DNA from: JAPOXR01 sp963662395
Lineage (GTDB): Bacteria > Pseudomonadota > Alphaproteobacteria > Rhodobacterales > Rhodobacteraceae
Assembly (NCBI GenBank): GCA_963662395.1
Contig: OY759511.1
Span: forward strand, 744,001 to 808,000
Direction: 5' to 3'
DNA length: 64,000 nucleotides
Numbering within the stretch: position 1 is the first letter of the stretch; the number at the start of each line of letters is the position of its first letter. Under the pieces are notes generated by a model. The model made no database searches and was not told the origin of the DNA. It saw only the letters and a program-made list of their open reading frames with translations. This document shows, piece after piece, positions 1 to 7,706 of the stretch. The translations under genes were made by a program, and so were the position numbers.

Positions 1-2
1 TT

Positions 3-167
3 TCAACATTGGTCGGGACATTCCCTCAAAATGGACCATTTCAAGATGTCTCGTTCACCGGAAGCTTCATGGATTTGGTCCGTACTGTCGGCGGCGATGC
101 GGGCTCGTTCGTCGCCGGGCAGCTAGAGGCGCGCCGCTTGTTCACTCACTGCTTGACCAAGTCATGA
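3..167 (+). CDS. 3' end of an unidentified gene (partial)
   Basis: One frame is open from the window edge to a TGA at 165-167 and encodes about 54 residues ending GQLEARRLFTHCLTKS. The composition looks protein-like, but I recognise no family and the start lies outside the window. It could be the tail of a gene or a chance open frame. It lies just upstream of decayed toxin-antitoxin and restriction genes. Confidence 0.3.
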   Translation, partial: STLVGTFPQNGPFQDVSFTGSFMDLVRTVGGDAGSFVAGQLEARRLFTHCLTKS

Positions 168-249
168 GAACGCTACCGGTCATCGTCCTTTACGGGACGC
201 ATTTGGCAAGATACGGACGGCACTCATGCTATGTGGCCTAATGAACTGT

Positions 250-493
250 GTACGCGCCGCTTCTCCGAGGGCAGAACCTTGCGGCTTTCGAGAGCATCGT
301 CATTCAAGCGGGGCGCGGTTTGATTCTTCTTTACAGGGCGAAGACGCCCGGAGGCCTTGCTGCTCTACCGAGCAATCTTCAGGTGGCACTGCGTGGCAAT
401 CGCTCTTGCCGGCACGGCTCTCAGATCAACGCGCCACCGTGCATTTGCTTCCGTTGGGCAGTTGAAGGCCCGGCGATGTGGAGATGGTGGACC
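250..493 (+). pseudogene. higB: HigB/RelE-type toxin remnant
   Basis: Read across frames, this stretch resembles the HigB mRNA-interferase family. One frame gives AKTPGGLAALPSN, then CICFRWAVEGP, which match the family's 'AKT..L..LP.NR' and 'WRICFRW..GP' segments. The expected ending GDVEMVDHN followed by a stop appears in a different frame at about 464-493, so at least one frameshift separates the two halves. HigB normally cleaves ribosome-bound mRNA and is neutralised by HigA, whose remnant follows at 513. No intact open frame covers the whole protein, so I call it inactive. The start is uncertain. Confidence 0.6.
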
Positions 494-512
494 ATAACTG
501 AGGAAGGTTGGC

Positions 513-836
513 ATGACTGCAAGGAACGGCATGAAGTTGGTTCATCCCGGAGATGTTTCGCACGATGAATTCATTGCGCCTGGGTTATCAGCCAATGCCC
601 TGTCGAAAGCGCTGGGCAAACTGGTGACGACGATCATGAACGGCCAACTGAGCGTGGGTGCTGACATCGCTCCGTGGCTTGCGCGCTACTTCGGGACGAC
701 ACCACAACTCCGGATGAACTCTCGAAGGACGTGGACGTATTGCCAAACGGAGATCGTGGCAGGTCACGAAATCACGAAGTGTATGATGTCCCGGCAGTTG
801 GCGATAATAGGTGAGGTTGCCGATGCCAGTTCCTGA
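513..836 (+). pseudogene. higA: HigA-type antitoxin, degraded
   Basis: The ORF begins with MTARNGMKLVHPGDV and contains GLSANALSKALGK and LARYFGTTPQL, recognisable pieces of the XRE-family HigA antitoxin (HTH residues about 24-65). Relative to the family, residues are missing inside the helix-turn-helix around ALGKLVTTIMNGQ, and the usual 'PQFWLNLQ' has become PQLRMNSR. HigA binds and inactivates HigB and represses the operon. It sits 20 bp after the toxin remnant in the canonical higBA order. The open frame is preserved but the helix-turn-helix appears damaged, so function is doubtful. Confidence 0.6.
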
Positions 837-1491
837 TTTCCAATCGCTGATGCTCCCTACACTCAAGGCGTTCGCCGACGGTGGGGAGTCGCCAATCTCC
901 CAGGCACGGAAACAGATCGCCGCTGCCGAGGGTATCTCTTCCGAAGAAATTGGGGAAATGCTTCCGAGTGGTCGGCAGACAGTCTTCGTGAACCGTGTGA
1001 GTTGGGCCGTGATGTACATGGAGCGCGCCAAGTTGTTGGCACGAGTGCGCCGCGGCGTCTATCGGTTGACACAAGAGGGTAAGCGCTTGCTGTCCCGGGA
1101 GCCTTCTCGCATTGATTTGAAGATGCTTGAAGATTACCCCGGTTTCGCCGAATGGTCGAAACCAGCAAAGGCCCAGCCTGCTGGCAAGGACCCGGCGTCC
1201 AAACAGAATGAAAGTACTGCCGGCACGCCAGAGGAGGCGCTGGAACGGGCCGTACAACAGTTGAACAGCGCTCTGGAAGCAGATGTGTTGCATCGGGTCC
1301 GCAACTCGGACCCCGCGTTTCTTGAACGGGTGGTCGTGGATTTGCTGATCGCGATGGGTTATGGCGGCGGCGATGCCACGATGGGCCAAGTAACTGGCGG
1401 TTCGGGCGATGGCGGTATCGACGGCAAGATCCGGGAGGACGCGCTTGGCCTGGTGTTGGATTCCAGAGTGCCTCGGCGGCCGGTTTCCTGA
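823..1491 (+). pseudogene. mrr: Mrr-type restriction endonuclease, 3'-truncated
   Basis: Starting MPVPDFQSLMLPTLK, the protein has the N-terminal winged-helix domain of Mrr (residues about 1-90) and enters the Mrr catalytic domain at the GGSGDGGIDG motif (residues about 190-200). After DALGL the similarity stops and a short unrelated tail follows, so the remaining PD-(D/E)XK residues (the family's QAK motif) are absent. Mrr enzymes cut DNA carrying foreign methylation. The break coincides with the proposed left end of the adjacent transposon (about 1454), which suggests that insertion destroyed the gene. An upstream in-frame GTG at 811 is possible, but ATG 823 gives the family-like N-terminus. 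Confidence 0.75.
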
Positions 1492-1564
1492 TTGTTTCGG
1501 CTCCGGACCGGGATTCCGTTGCGCGCTGCCTTGATTTCTCCGGGATGACGGCGGCCGGTTTCCG

Positions 1565-1604
1565 TTCCCGGCAGCCAGGGCCGGAAGGACCTGGCTGCCG
1601 GGAA
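1565..1604. repeat. 15-bp inverted repeat at left end of transposon
   Basis: TTCCCGGCAGCCAGG (1565-1579) and its exact complement CCTGGCTGCCGGGAA (1590-1604) are separated by 10 bases. Each arm carries the CTGCCGGGAA core that is repeated three times at the other end of the element (5420-5486). It may be a pair of opposed transposase sites, or a hairpin that ends transcription of the minus-strand transposon genes. There is no clear T-run after the stem, which slightly favours the binding-site reading. Confidence 0.55.
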
Positions 1605-1643
1605 GAATGAACCGGCGGTGCGGCCGGTCCGCGTGCGCGCGGT

Positions 1644-2516
1644 CTATTCCCGGCGGCGCGCCACGAGGATTGCGTTCCAGTCCTTTCCGCCGGCCGGCCG
1701 GATCCGGCTGACGCGCCGGTCACTTGCCGCCAGCCGGCCTGCAGCCTCGTCGCCGGCCGCATCGGCATCGAATCCGCAGATGATGCGCGCCGGCTTCCAG
1801 GCCTCGGCCCATGCGGGCAGCCGGCTGGCGGTGCCGCAGGTCGAGAGGAAGACGCATCCGGTTCTGCAGGATCCGGGCATGGCAAATGCCGAGAGCGCGT
1901 CGATGGCGCTCCCGGCAATGAACAGCGTATCCACGGTAGCGGGCCCGCCGCCGATCCGGAAGCTGCCGCGGTCCTTGCGCGAGCCGGGCGCCATTCCCCG
2001 GAACCGCTTCCTGCCCGGAATGCAGGCGGTTCCACGGCATTCGGCGCCGGCCGGCTTCCGGTGCCGGTCGGTGGCAAGGAAGACCGCGCTGCCGCGGGCA
2101 TCGGCATAAACCAGGCCGCGCCGGCCCAGCGCCGCCACCAGATCGGCTGGCAGGGCCCGCTCCCGGGTGAGCCGGCGGCGGATGGCCGGCCATGCGGAAT
2201 CTGCCGGCGGTGGCAGAACCAGTTCCCGGCCGGGTGCCGCCGCCTTCTCCGGCACCAGCTCCCCTGCCGGCTGCCGGAGGCGCTTCACCGCCTCCGGGAA
2301 GCTTGTCCCTTCGGCATGGATGACCAGATCGATGGCACCGCCACCGCCACAGCCCTGCCGGTGATCGTAGAACTTCTCGCCGGTGATGCTGAGGATCGAT
2401 CCCTCGCGCCGGAAGCGGCTGCGGTCGCGCGGATCGCACCGGTAGCCGAGCCTGGCGGCGACCTGCCGGAGCGGCAATTGCCGCAGCCGGCTCCAGTCAT
2501 CCTGCCGCCTGTTCAT
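1644..2516 (-). CDS. DUF3991/toprim domain protein of the transposon
   Basis: This 290-residue protein has an N-terminal DUF3991-like part (RQVAARLGYRCD, residues about 18-29, and KFYDHRQGCGGGGAIDLVI, residues about 48-66) and a C-terminal toprim-type domain (FIAGSAIDALS about 199-209, ICGFDADAAGD about 246-256, GGKDWNAIL near the end). Such proteins resemble primase fragments and usually occur on mobile elements. The toprim acidic residue normally found just before SAIDA is Gly202 here, while the second acidic pair D250/D252 is kept. Its ATG overlaps the stop of the ATPase gene by 4 bp, so the two are translationally coupled. Whether it primes, nicks or merely binds DNA is unknown. Confidence 0.7.
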   Translation of the reverse strand: MNRRQDDWSRLRQLPLRQVAARLGYRCDPRDRSRFRREGSILSITGEKFYDHRQGCGGGGAIDLVIHAEGTSFPEAVKRLRQPAGELVPEKAAAPGRELVLPPPADSAWPAIRRRLTRERALPADLVAALGRRGLVYADARGSAVFLATDRHRKPAGAECRGTACIPGRKRFRGMAPGSRKDRGSFRIGGGPATVDTLFIAGSAIDALSAFAMPGSCRTGCVFLSTCGTASRLPAWAEAWKPARIICGFDADAAGDEAAGRLAASDRRVSRIRPAGGKDWNAILVARRRE

Positions 2517-3319
2517 GTCTTGAGGTTGAGTTCGTCCACTGCCCGGGCGACGTGGTTCTCGGTGACCTGCCGGTCCTTGCCGGCGGCAGCGGCCGCCAGT
2601 GCATCATGGGCAATCTGGCCCACCCGGCGCGGCAGGCCGCGGGCGGTCTGCACGATGGCGGCGATGGCATTCGTTTCGAAGAGCGGGATGTCGGCAGCGC
2701 CGGCCAGGCGAAGCCGGTGCTCGATCCAGGGCCCGATCTCCTCTGCCGCCAGCCCGTCCATGTGGTGGCGCACCACCAGGCGCTGGGCAAGGGATTCGTC
2801 GACACCCATTGCCAGCCGCCGCCTGAGCCCGGTCAGCCCGGTCAGCAGCAGGCAGAAGCGCTGCTCGGAATCGATTTCGAAACTGGTGAGCAGGCGCAAA
2901 TCCTCGAGCACCGCATTCGGCAGGAGATGGGCCTCGTCGATGATCAGCACCGGTGTCTGCCGGCCACCGGCCAGGCGCGACAATTCGCCGGCGATGGCGC
3001 GCCCGACCATGTGGCGGGACTGTCCGGGGGCAAGCCCGGGCCCGGCGGCGATGCTGTTCATGGCCTCGAGCGGCGTGACGGCGCCGAGCGGCAGGTAGAT
3101 GATCCGGCAGAGGCCGCGGGCAAGGCTGTCGGCGAAGCGCCGGCAGGCGGTGGTCTTGCCGGAGCCGGCCTCGCCGGCCAGGAGGCCGATGCCGCGCATC
3201 TCGGCCAGGTGGCCGAGGCGTGCCTGCGCCTCGGTGGCGGCCTGGCCCTGGAACAGCTGGTCGGACGGGATGTCGCTTTCGAAGGGCCGGCGGGCGAGCG
3301 AGAAGGATTGACGGTACAT
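2513..3319 (-). CDS. ExeA/TniB-like AAA ATPase of the transposon
   Basis: This 268-residue AAA+ ATPase has Walker A GEAGSGKTT (residues 49-57) and Walker B VLIIDEAH (124-131), with the N-terminus MYRQSFSLARRPF typical of the ExeA/GspA/TniB group. In Mu-, Tn7- and Tn5053-like elements the equivalent ATPase (MuB, TnsC, TniB) binds target DNA and activates the transposase. It lies 3 bp downstream of the transposase gene and overlaps the toprim gene, consistent with one operon. The reading frame appears intact. Confidence 0.8.
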   Translation of the reverse strand: MYRQSFSLARRPFESDIPSDQLFQGQAATEAQARLGHLAEMRGIGLLAGEAGSGKTTACRRFADSLARGLCRIIYLPLGAVTPLEAMNSIAAGPGLAPGQSRHMVGRAIAGELSRLAGGRQTPVLIIDEAHLLPNAVLEDLRLLTSFEIDSEQRFCLLLTGLTGLRRRLAMGVDESLAQRLVVRHHMDGLAAEEIGPWIEHRLRLAGAADIPLFETNAIAAIVQTARGLPRRVGQIAHDALAAAAAGKDRQVTENHVARAVDELNLKT

Positions 3320-3322
3320 GGC

Positions 3323-4597
3323 TCAGCCCTCCTCCCCGCCATCATTGCCGATACTGGAGAAGGAGATGGCGTGGCCGCGCTTCACCCTGGCATTTGTACC
3401 CGGGTCGAGCGGCCAGGCCTGCCCGGCATCCCCGTCATCGGTCACCACGATGATCGGACGGCCCGGCGGGGCTGCCGGATCGAAGCGCAGGGTCACCTTC
3501 TGCCCGACCAGGCCGGCACCCACCTCGTAGAGCCGGTTTCGCAGGCTGACCACCCGGTCCTTGCCGACCTTGCGCACCGCCTCCTCGAGGAACAGGTCGT
3601 CAGGATCGATGCTGCCATCGACGAGGCGGACATCCCTGGCCCTGGCGGCCCAGGCATCGGCCGGGGTCATGCCTTCGAGACCGCGGTGGGGGCGATGGTG
3701 ATATTCGCCTTCCACCCAGGCCGCCAGGCGGCGATCGAGGACATCGAGGCTGGCGGTGTCGGCCGGCTCCAGGCCCGGCAGGAAGCGTTGTCTGACAGTG
3801 CGTATATGGCGCTCACATTTACCTTTTCCCCGGGGCCTGTATGGCCGTGCATGGATCAGGGCCACACCGAGACGGGCGCAAACGAGCTCGAGGCGCCGGG
3901 AGCGGCAGGCACTGCCATTGTCGGTGTAGGGTTTCTTCGGGATCGCCCGCCGCAGCAGGGCCTGCCGGAACACCGGCAGGAACTCGGCCACACCTTCCGG
4001 GAAGGCAAAGGCCGACCAGGGCACGATGCGGGTCGCATCATCGATGATGACGATCATGCAGGTCTTGCGCCGCCGCCTGCCATCGCCGCATTTCGGGCCG
4101 TGCATCACATCGGATTGCCAGAGGTCGCCGGCATGAAGATGGGCAAAGCGCCGGAGGTCCTGCGGCGCCTGCACCGGATCCATCAGCCCCTCGGCATGGA
4201 ACAGGCGGCAGGTGGATGAAAGCGGGATCGGGCCCGGGGCTTCGTCCTGCTTCCCGGCCCGTGCGATCACGTCCCGCACCGAGAGACCGGGATGTTCCCT
4301 GCGGATGGCGATCAGCAGCTCGGCCGCGCCGACCCCGAGGCGCCGGGACCTGCCGCGGTCACGGCGCCGGCCGGGCTTGAGAGCATCGAGGCCGCCGCGC
4401 CGCCAATTGCGCAGCCAGTGCAGGATCGTGCCCTCGGCAATCCGGGTGCGGCTGGTGCCGGGAATTACCCACGGCTTGCCGGCAAGACGGCGCGTCCCGG
4501 CCATCCGCGCCGTCCCGGCGAGGTCAGGAAGGGGGGCGATGACCCGGTATCGGAACATCGCCACCTCAATCCGGTGCTTTTCGCGCATCTGGTCCAT
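3323..4597 (-). CDS. DDE transposase (rve/Mu-type, TniA-like)
   Basis: This 424-residue protein has N-terminal helix-turn-helix segments (LHWLRNWRRGGLDALKPG, about 60-77) and a retroviral-integrase-type core with acidic residues D163 (LWQSDVMHG), D226 (YTDNGSA) and E262 (GKCERHIRT), followed by a Mu-transposase C-terminal region. It should catalyse strand transfer of the element. I chose ATG 4597 (MDQMREKHRIE); the longer open frame from 4759 adds a low-complexity, arginine-rich N-terminus that does not look native. It is followed at 3 bp by the AAA ATPase gene. All three catalytic positions are present, so it may be functional. Confidence 0.8.
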   Translation of the reverse strand: MDQMREKHRIEVAMFRYRVIAPLPDLAGTARMAGTRRLAGKPWVIPGTSRTRIAEGTILHWLRNWRRGGLDALKPGRRRDRGRSRRLGVGAAELLIAIRREHPGLSVRDVIARAGKQDEAPGPIPLSSTCRLFHAEGLMDPVQAPQDLRRFAHLHAGDLWQSDVMHGPKCGDGRRRRKTCMIVIIDDATRIVPWSAFAFPEGVAEFLPVFRQALLRRAIPKKPYTDNGSACRSRRLELVCARLGVALIHARPYRPRGKGKCERHIRTVRQRFLPGLEPADTASLDVLDRRLAAWVEGEYHHRPHRGLEGMTPADAWAARARDVRLVDGSIDPDDLFLEEAVRKVGKDRVVSLRNRLYEVGAGLVGQKVTLRFDPAAPPGRPIIVVTDDGDAGQAWPLDPGTNARVKRGHAISFSSIGNDGGEEG

Positions 4598-4640
4598 GCC
4601 TGGTCTCCCTTTCCGCCACCTCGGACAGGCATGGTGCCGC

Positions 4641-5372
4641 TCAGCCCGGCGGGTCAGGTCCTGACTTGTGTCGGATTGCCGGATTCGAAACCGGTGCCGG
4701 ATCAATCCGGACCGCAAAGCCCGGCGGAGGTTCCGGATGCTGGAGATGCGGACCCGCATGACCGCGCAAATCGAAGAGGAGCCGGTCGGTGCCGGGACGG
4801 GCCCCGAGTTCGGTAACCGATGGCGTGCAGCCGGCCAGCAGATCCGGCAACAGGGTGATGAGTGTCGTCAGGCCGGCGGCGGCCAGGTCGCGCCGGTATC
4901 CGATCCAGCGGCGATTGCCGGCATCGCTCACCGCATGGCCGGGACGGGCGGCCTCGGCCGCTGCCCGCAGGCTCTCCGCCGTCTCCACCGCCAGCGCCGC
5001 CGTCTCGAGCTCGTCCAGCGTGCCCGGCAGGCGGGCGGCAAAGCAGCGGGCCGGCAGTGACCATGTCCGGTGGGCCTCCCGGCAGTACCAGCGGGGAATG
5101 CGGGCATCCCCCCGGCGGGTCTTGCGCAGGTAGCTGCCATGGCGGGCAAAACTGCAGCCGCCATCGGGATGGGCCGGGCAGCAATCAAGCTTTGCTTCCC
5201 GCCAGGCTTGCGTGGTAACGCAGTCCTCGCCGGACAGCGACAGATTCCAATCGAGTTGCACGGCTACCGGCCCGGCGGGGTCGATGACCGCACGGGCCGC
5301 CTCTTTCCGGAATGTCACACCTCGCGCCGGCGCTGCCGGAAGGCCGAACGCCCCCGCCAGATCCGTAATCAA
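4641..5372 (-). CDS. Zinc-ribbon-like protein leading the transposon operon (DUF6431-like)
   Basis: This 243-residue protein has a cysteine/histidine cluster CCPAHPDGGCSFARHGSYLR (about residues 65-84) followed by IPRWYCREAHRTWSL, which resembles a zinc-binding DNA-recognition module seen upstream of some Mu/Tni-type transposases. The rest is helical with no motif I recognise. It is the first gene of the four-gene unit, 43 bp before the transposase, and the repeated CTGCCGGGAA sites lie just upstream of it. A role in end or target recognition is inference; I do not know a demonstrated function. The start is uncertain (several possible starts). Confidence 0.6.
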   Translation of the reverse strand: MITDLAGAFGLPAAPARGVTFRKEAARAVIDPAGPVAVQLDWNLSLSGEDCVTTQAWREAKLDCCPAHPDGGCSFARHGSYLRKTRRGDARIPRWYCREAHRTWSLPARCFAARLPGTLDELETAALAVETAESLRAAAEAARPGHAVSDAGNRRWIGYRRDLAAAGLTTLITLLPDLLAGCTPSVTELGARPGTDRLLFDLRGHAGPHLQHPEPPPGFAVRIDPAPVSNPAIRHKSGPDPPG

Positions 5373-5419
5373 CCGGCAGGTGCGGGCAAATCAACCCCGA
5401 AAACCGGCAACCGGGACAA

Positions 5420-5486
5420 TGCTGCCGGGAAAGCAGGCATCCGCCATGCTACCGGGAAACACGCTGCTGTCAGCGCTGCCGGGAAA
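5420..5486. repeat. Three 13-bp repeats at 27-bp spacing, right end of transposon
   Basis: TGCTGCCGGGAAA (5420-5432), TGCTACCGGGAAA (5447-5459) and CGCTGCCGGGAAA (5474-5486) are direct repeats with start-to-start distances of exactly 27 bp. The same core occurs at the left end (1565-1604). Phased sites near an end are typical of Mu/Tn7/Tn5053-like transposases. They lie about 50 bp upstream of the first transposon gene and so could also serve as an operator for self-regulation. Confidence 0.65.
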
Positions 5487-5562
5487 GAGAGAGGGTGTTG
5501 CGGATACTTCCGGCTTCCAGCCAATCAGCACCCGATGCAATCCGTGACAAACTGGCTACTGA

Positions 5563-6726
5563 ACACCGAACTACCCTGCAACCCAACAGCAGGTCGCGCA
5601 ACTATGGCCGATCCTGTACGAGCGCTGCAAGCTTGAGATCGCTTTCGCACACCGGACCTTCGCATGGGGCTCGGACGCACGTGGCAAGGCGCATGTGCAT
5701 GTCGTCATTCTCGGCCTCGACCAACAGGAGGCCACGCGAGCCGAGAAGCGGCTGTTCAGTTATCCCGACATCAACGGCGAGCCGGAAGAGAGCAGCCATT
5801 CGGCGCTGTCGCCGTACCTGTTCGATGCGGGCGGGCTGTCGGACCCGCATCTGGTGGTACGCAAGGAAAGCGCACCGATCAACGGGATGGGCAGGCTGAT
5901 AATCGGCTCCAAGCCCATTGACGGTGGCAACTACATCTTCGACGCGGAGGAGCGTGCCGCATTTCTGGATGCGGAGCCGGACGCCGCGGGATATCTGCGC
6001 CCCTATATTGGTGCTCGCGAATATCTGCGAGGAGGTGAGCGGTGGATTTTGGCGCTACACAACACGCCGCCCGACGTGTTGGCGCGGTTGCCGCGTGTAA
6101 GAGAACGGATTGCTGCAGTTCGCGCCTACCGCGAATGCAGCAGAAGCGCGCCTACTCAGGGGCTTGCGGCGACACCGACGCTCTACCATGTCAACGTCAT
6201 CCCCACCGCGCCGTTCTTGGTCATTCCCGAAGTCAGCTCGGAACGAAGGGAGTATGCGCCCATCGGCTGGTTGGAACCACCTACGATTCCAAGTAATCTC
6301 GTTCGCATCCTGAGCGATGCCACGCCGACGGATTTCGCTCTTCTGACATCGGCGATGCACATGGCGTGGCTGCGCCATATCGGTGGTCGGCTCAAGAGCG
6401 ACTACCGTTATTCCATCGGACTTGTCTGCAATACCTTTCCGATGCCGCCGAAGGGCGCGAAGCTGTCGAGGCTGGAGCCGCTGGCCCAGGCCGTGCTGGA
6501 TGCCCGCGCGGCCCATCCGGGTGCAACACTGGCTGAGCTCCACGATCCTGACCTCATGCCGCCGAACCTCCGCCGGGCGCATCAGGCGCTTGATCGCATG
6601 GTGGACCGGCTCTACCGGCGCCGCGGTTTCGCTTCGGAACGGGAGCGCGTCGAGCATCTTTTCATGCTGCATGAGAAGATGCGTGCGCCAATGCCGGGTG
6701 GGCGGAGAAAAAACCTTGGGAGGTAG
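5563..6726 (+). pseudogene. MmeI-type (type IIL/IIG) DNA methyltransferase, C-terminal fragment
   Basis: The open frame after a stop at 5560 encodes about 386 residues that match the target-recognition and C-terminal domains of MmeI-like restriction-methylation enzymes: QVAQLWPILYERC, FAHRTFAWGSDARGKAHVHVVILG, YIGAREYL.GGERWIL, SDYRYSIGLVCNTFPMP and RRAHQALDRMVDRLY. The N-terminal nuclease and SAM-dependent methylase domains are missing. The break lies next to the proposed right end of the transposon. Without its catalytic domains it cannot methylate or cut DNA; a short protein could still be made from an internal start such as GTG 5695. Confidence 0.75.
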
Positions 6727-7162
6727 GGTCAGCTTGACCAAACGCAATTTCTGGAACGCTACACAAAATGAAGCAGTCAAGGACCTTGGAAGTGTATGTT
6801 GCACGATGCAGGAGTCGGGCGTTCAGGGAATTCGGAACTATGTTTGGGCTATTGGGGATGAGTTGTTGGCAAGAGGGATCGGTTCCCATCGGAGTGAACC
6901 CTATTCTTGCCCTCAGACCGTCCGGCCATAATGGGCCAAATCACATCTTCGATTTGCCGCAAGAAATCTCCTGATATACTCGGGAGGCTCCCGAACTCGT
7001 CGATCGGTCGGTGGCGAACGCGACGCCATGACATTGCCGACGGGTCCGCGGTCAGGACCGCCTGCTGTCTTTGAAACCAGCCGGTCCGCAGCGGCTGCTT
7101 GACTGGACGGCATGAAAATGGGACCGGTGGCGGGTCGTCCTCGCCGATAGCGGAGCAGAGCC
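6727..7162. other. Non-coding stretch
   Basis: This interval separates the methylase fragment from the next gene. Several short open frames occur on both strands but none has protein-like composition or a family I recognise. I see no RNA gene, repeat or clear terminator. Confidence 0.4.
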
Positions 7163-7363
7163 GTGTTCGACCTTCAGCACCCCTTTTTCATCCCGGTATG
7201 GCGCCGGGTGCTGACCTCCGGCATCTGCCTGGGCTGGGCATGTTTTGAGCTGGCGATCGGAAATCCGGGCTGGGCGCTGATCTTTGGCGCCTCCGGTGCC
7301 TGGTGCTGCTACCAGTTCTTTTTCGTGTGGTCGGACCCGACCGACAAGGACGAACAGGGCTGA
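7163..7363 (+). CDS. Small membrane protein, unknown function
   Basis: A 66-residue protein starting at GTG (MFDLQHPFFIPVWRRV) with two hydrophobic segments, about residues 15-33 and 36-55, and a charged C-terminus (WSDPTDKDEQG). The N-terminal HPFF.PVWRR pattern is like small inner-membrane proteins common in alphaproteobacteria, but I know no function. It stands alone, with no gene within 300 bp on either side except cfa downstream. Composition matches the chromosomal genes, so I regard it as real. Confidence 0.6.
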   Translation: MFDLQHPFFIPVWRRVLTSGICLGWACFELAIGNPGWALIFGASGAWCCYQFFFVWSDPTDKDEQG

Positions 7364-7706
7364 CCGACCCTGGCCGCCGGGCAGGGCCCCGGAGTTCCGC
7401 GACCGGCTCATCCGGCAATGGCGAAATTGAGATCGATATTCCGAAATCGGGGTCCGTTCACTCCGGCCGGCTTTCCGAATTCCGGCAGGCAGCCCTTACC
7501 TCCGGCACCGGGACAGCCTTCCCCTGCCACGTGACCGGGCGGGAGTATCGACGAGGGCAGGAATTCCGCGCGGCGCGGGACTGCCGACGGGACCATTCCC
7601 TAGCGGTCTTTCCGGGCCGGTCCCGCGGCGCTTAACAAGGCGGGAAGATTGCTATATCGGATTCGGCGAGATTCTGGACCCGGAGGAAAGCTGGAGTTTT
7701 ACAGGA

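Larger units (their letters stand above)
1454..5549 (-). mobile_element. Mu/Tn7/TniAB-like transposon with four genes
   Basis: Four close-packed minus-strand genes encode a zinc-ribbon protein, a DDE/rve transposase, an ExeA/TniB-like AAA ATPase and a DUF3991/toprim protein. Copies of a CTGCCGGGAA motif occur near both ends (1565-1604 and 5420-5486), as expected for elements whose transposase binds several sites per end. Possible ends are TGT at 1454 and the inverted ACA at about 5549; both ends share CTGATTG followed by a short CCGGA match. Flanking genes are truncated on both sides (Mrr left, MmeI-type methylase right). I could not identify a clean target duplication, so the exact ends are inferred. 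Confidence 0.6.

Noticed and set aside
5420..5486. The 27-bp spaced repeats as a CRISPR array
   Set aside because: Repeats are only 13 bp with 14-bp spacers, no cas genes are present, and the same core is found at the other transposon end.
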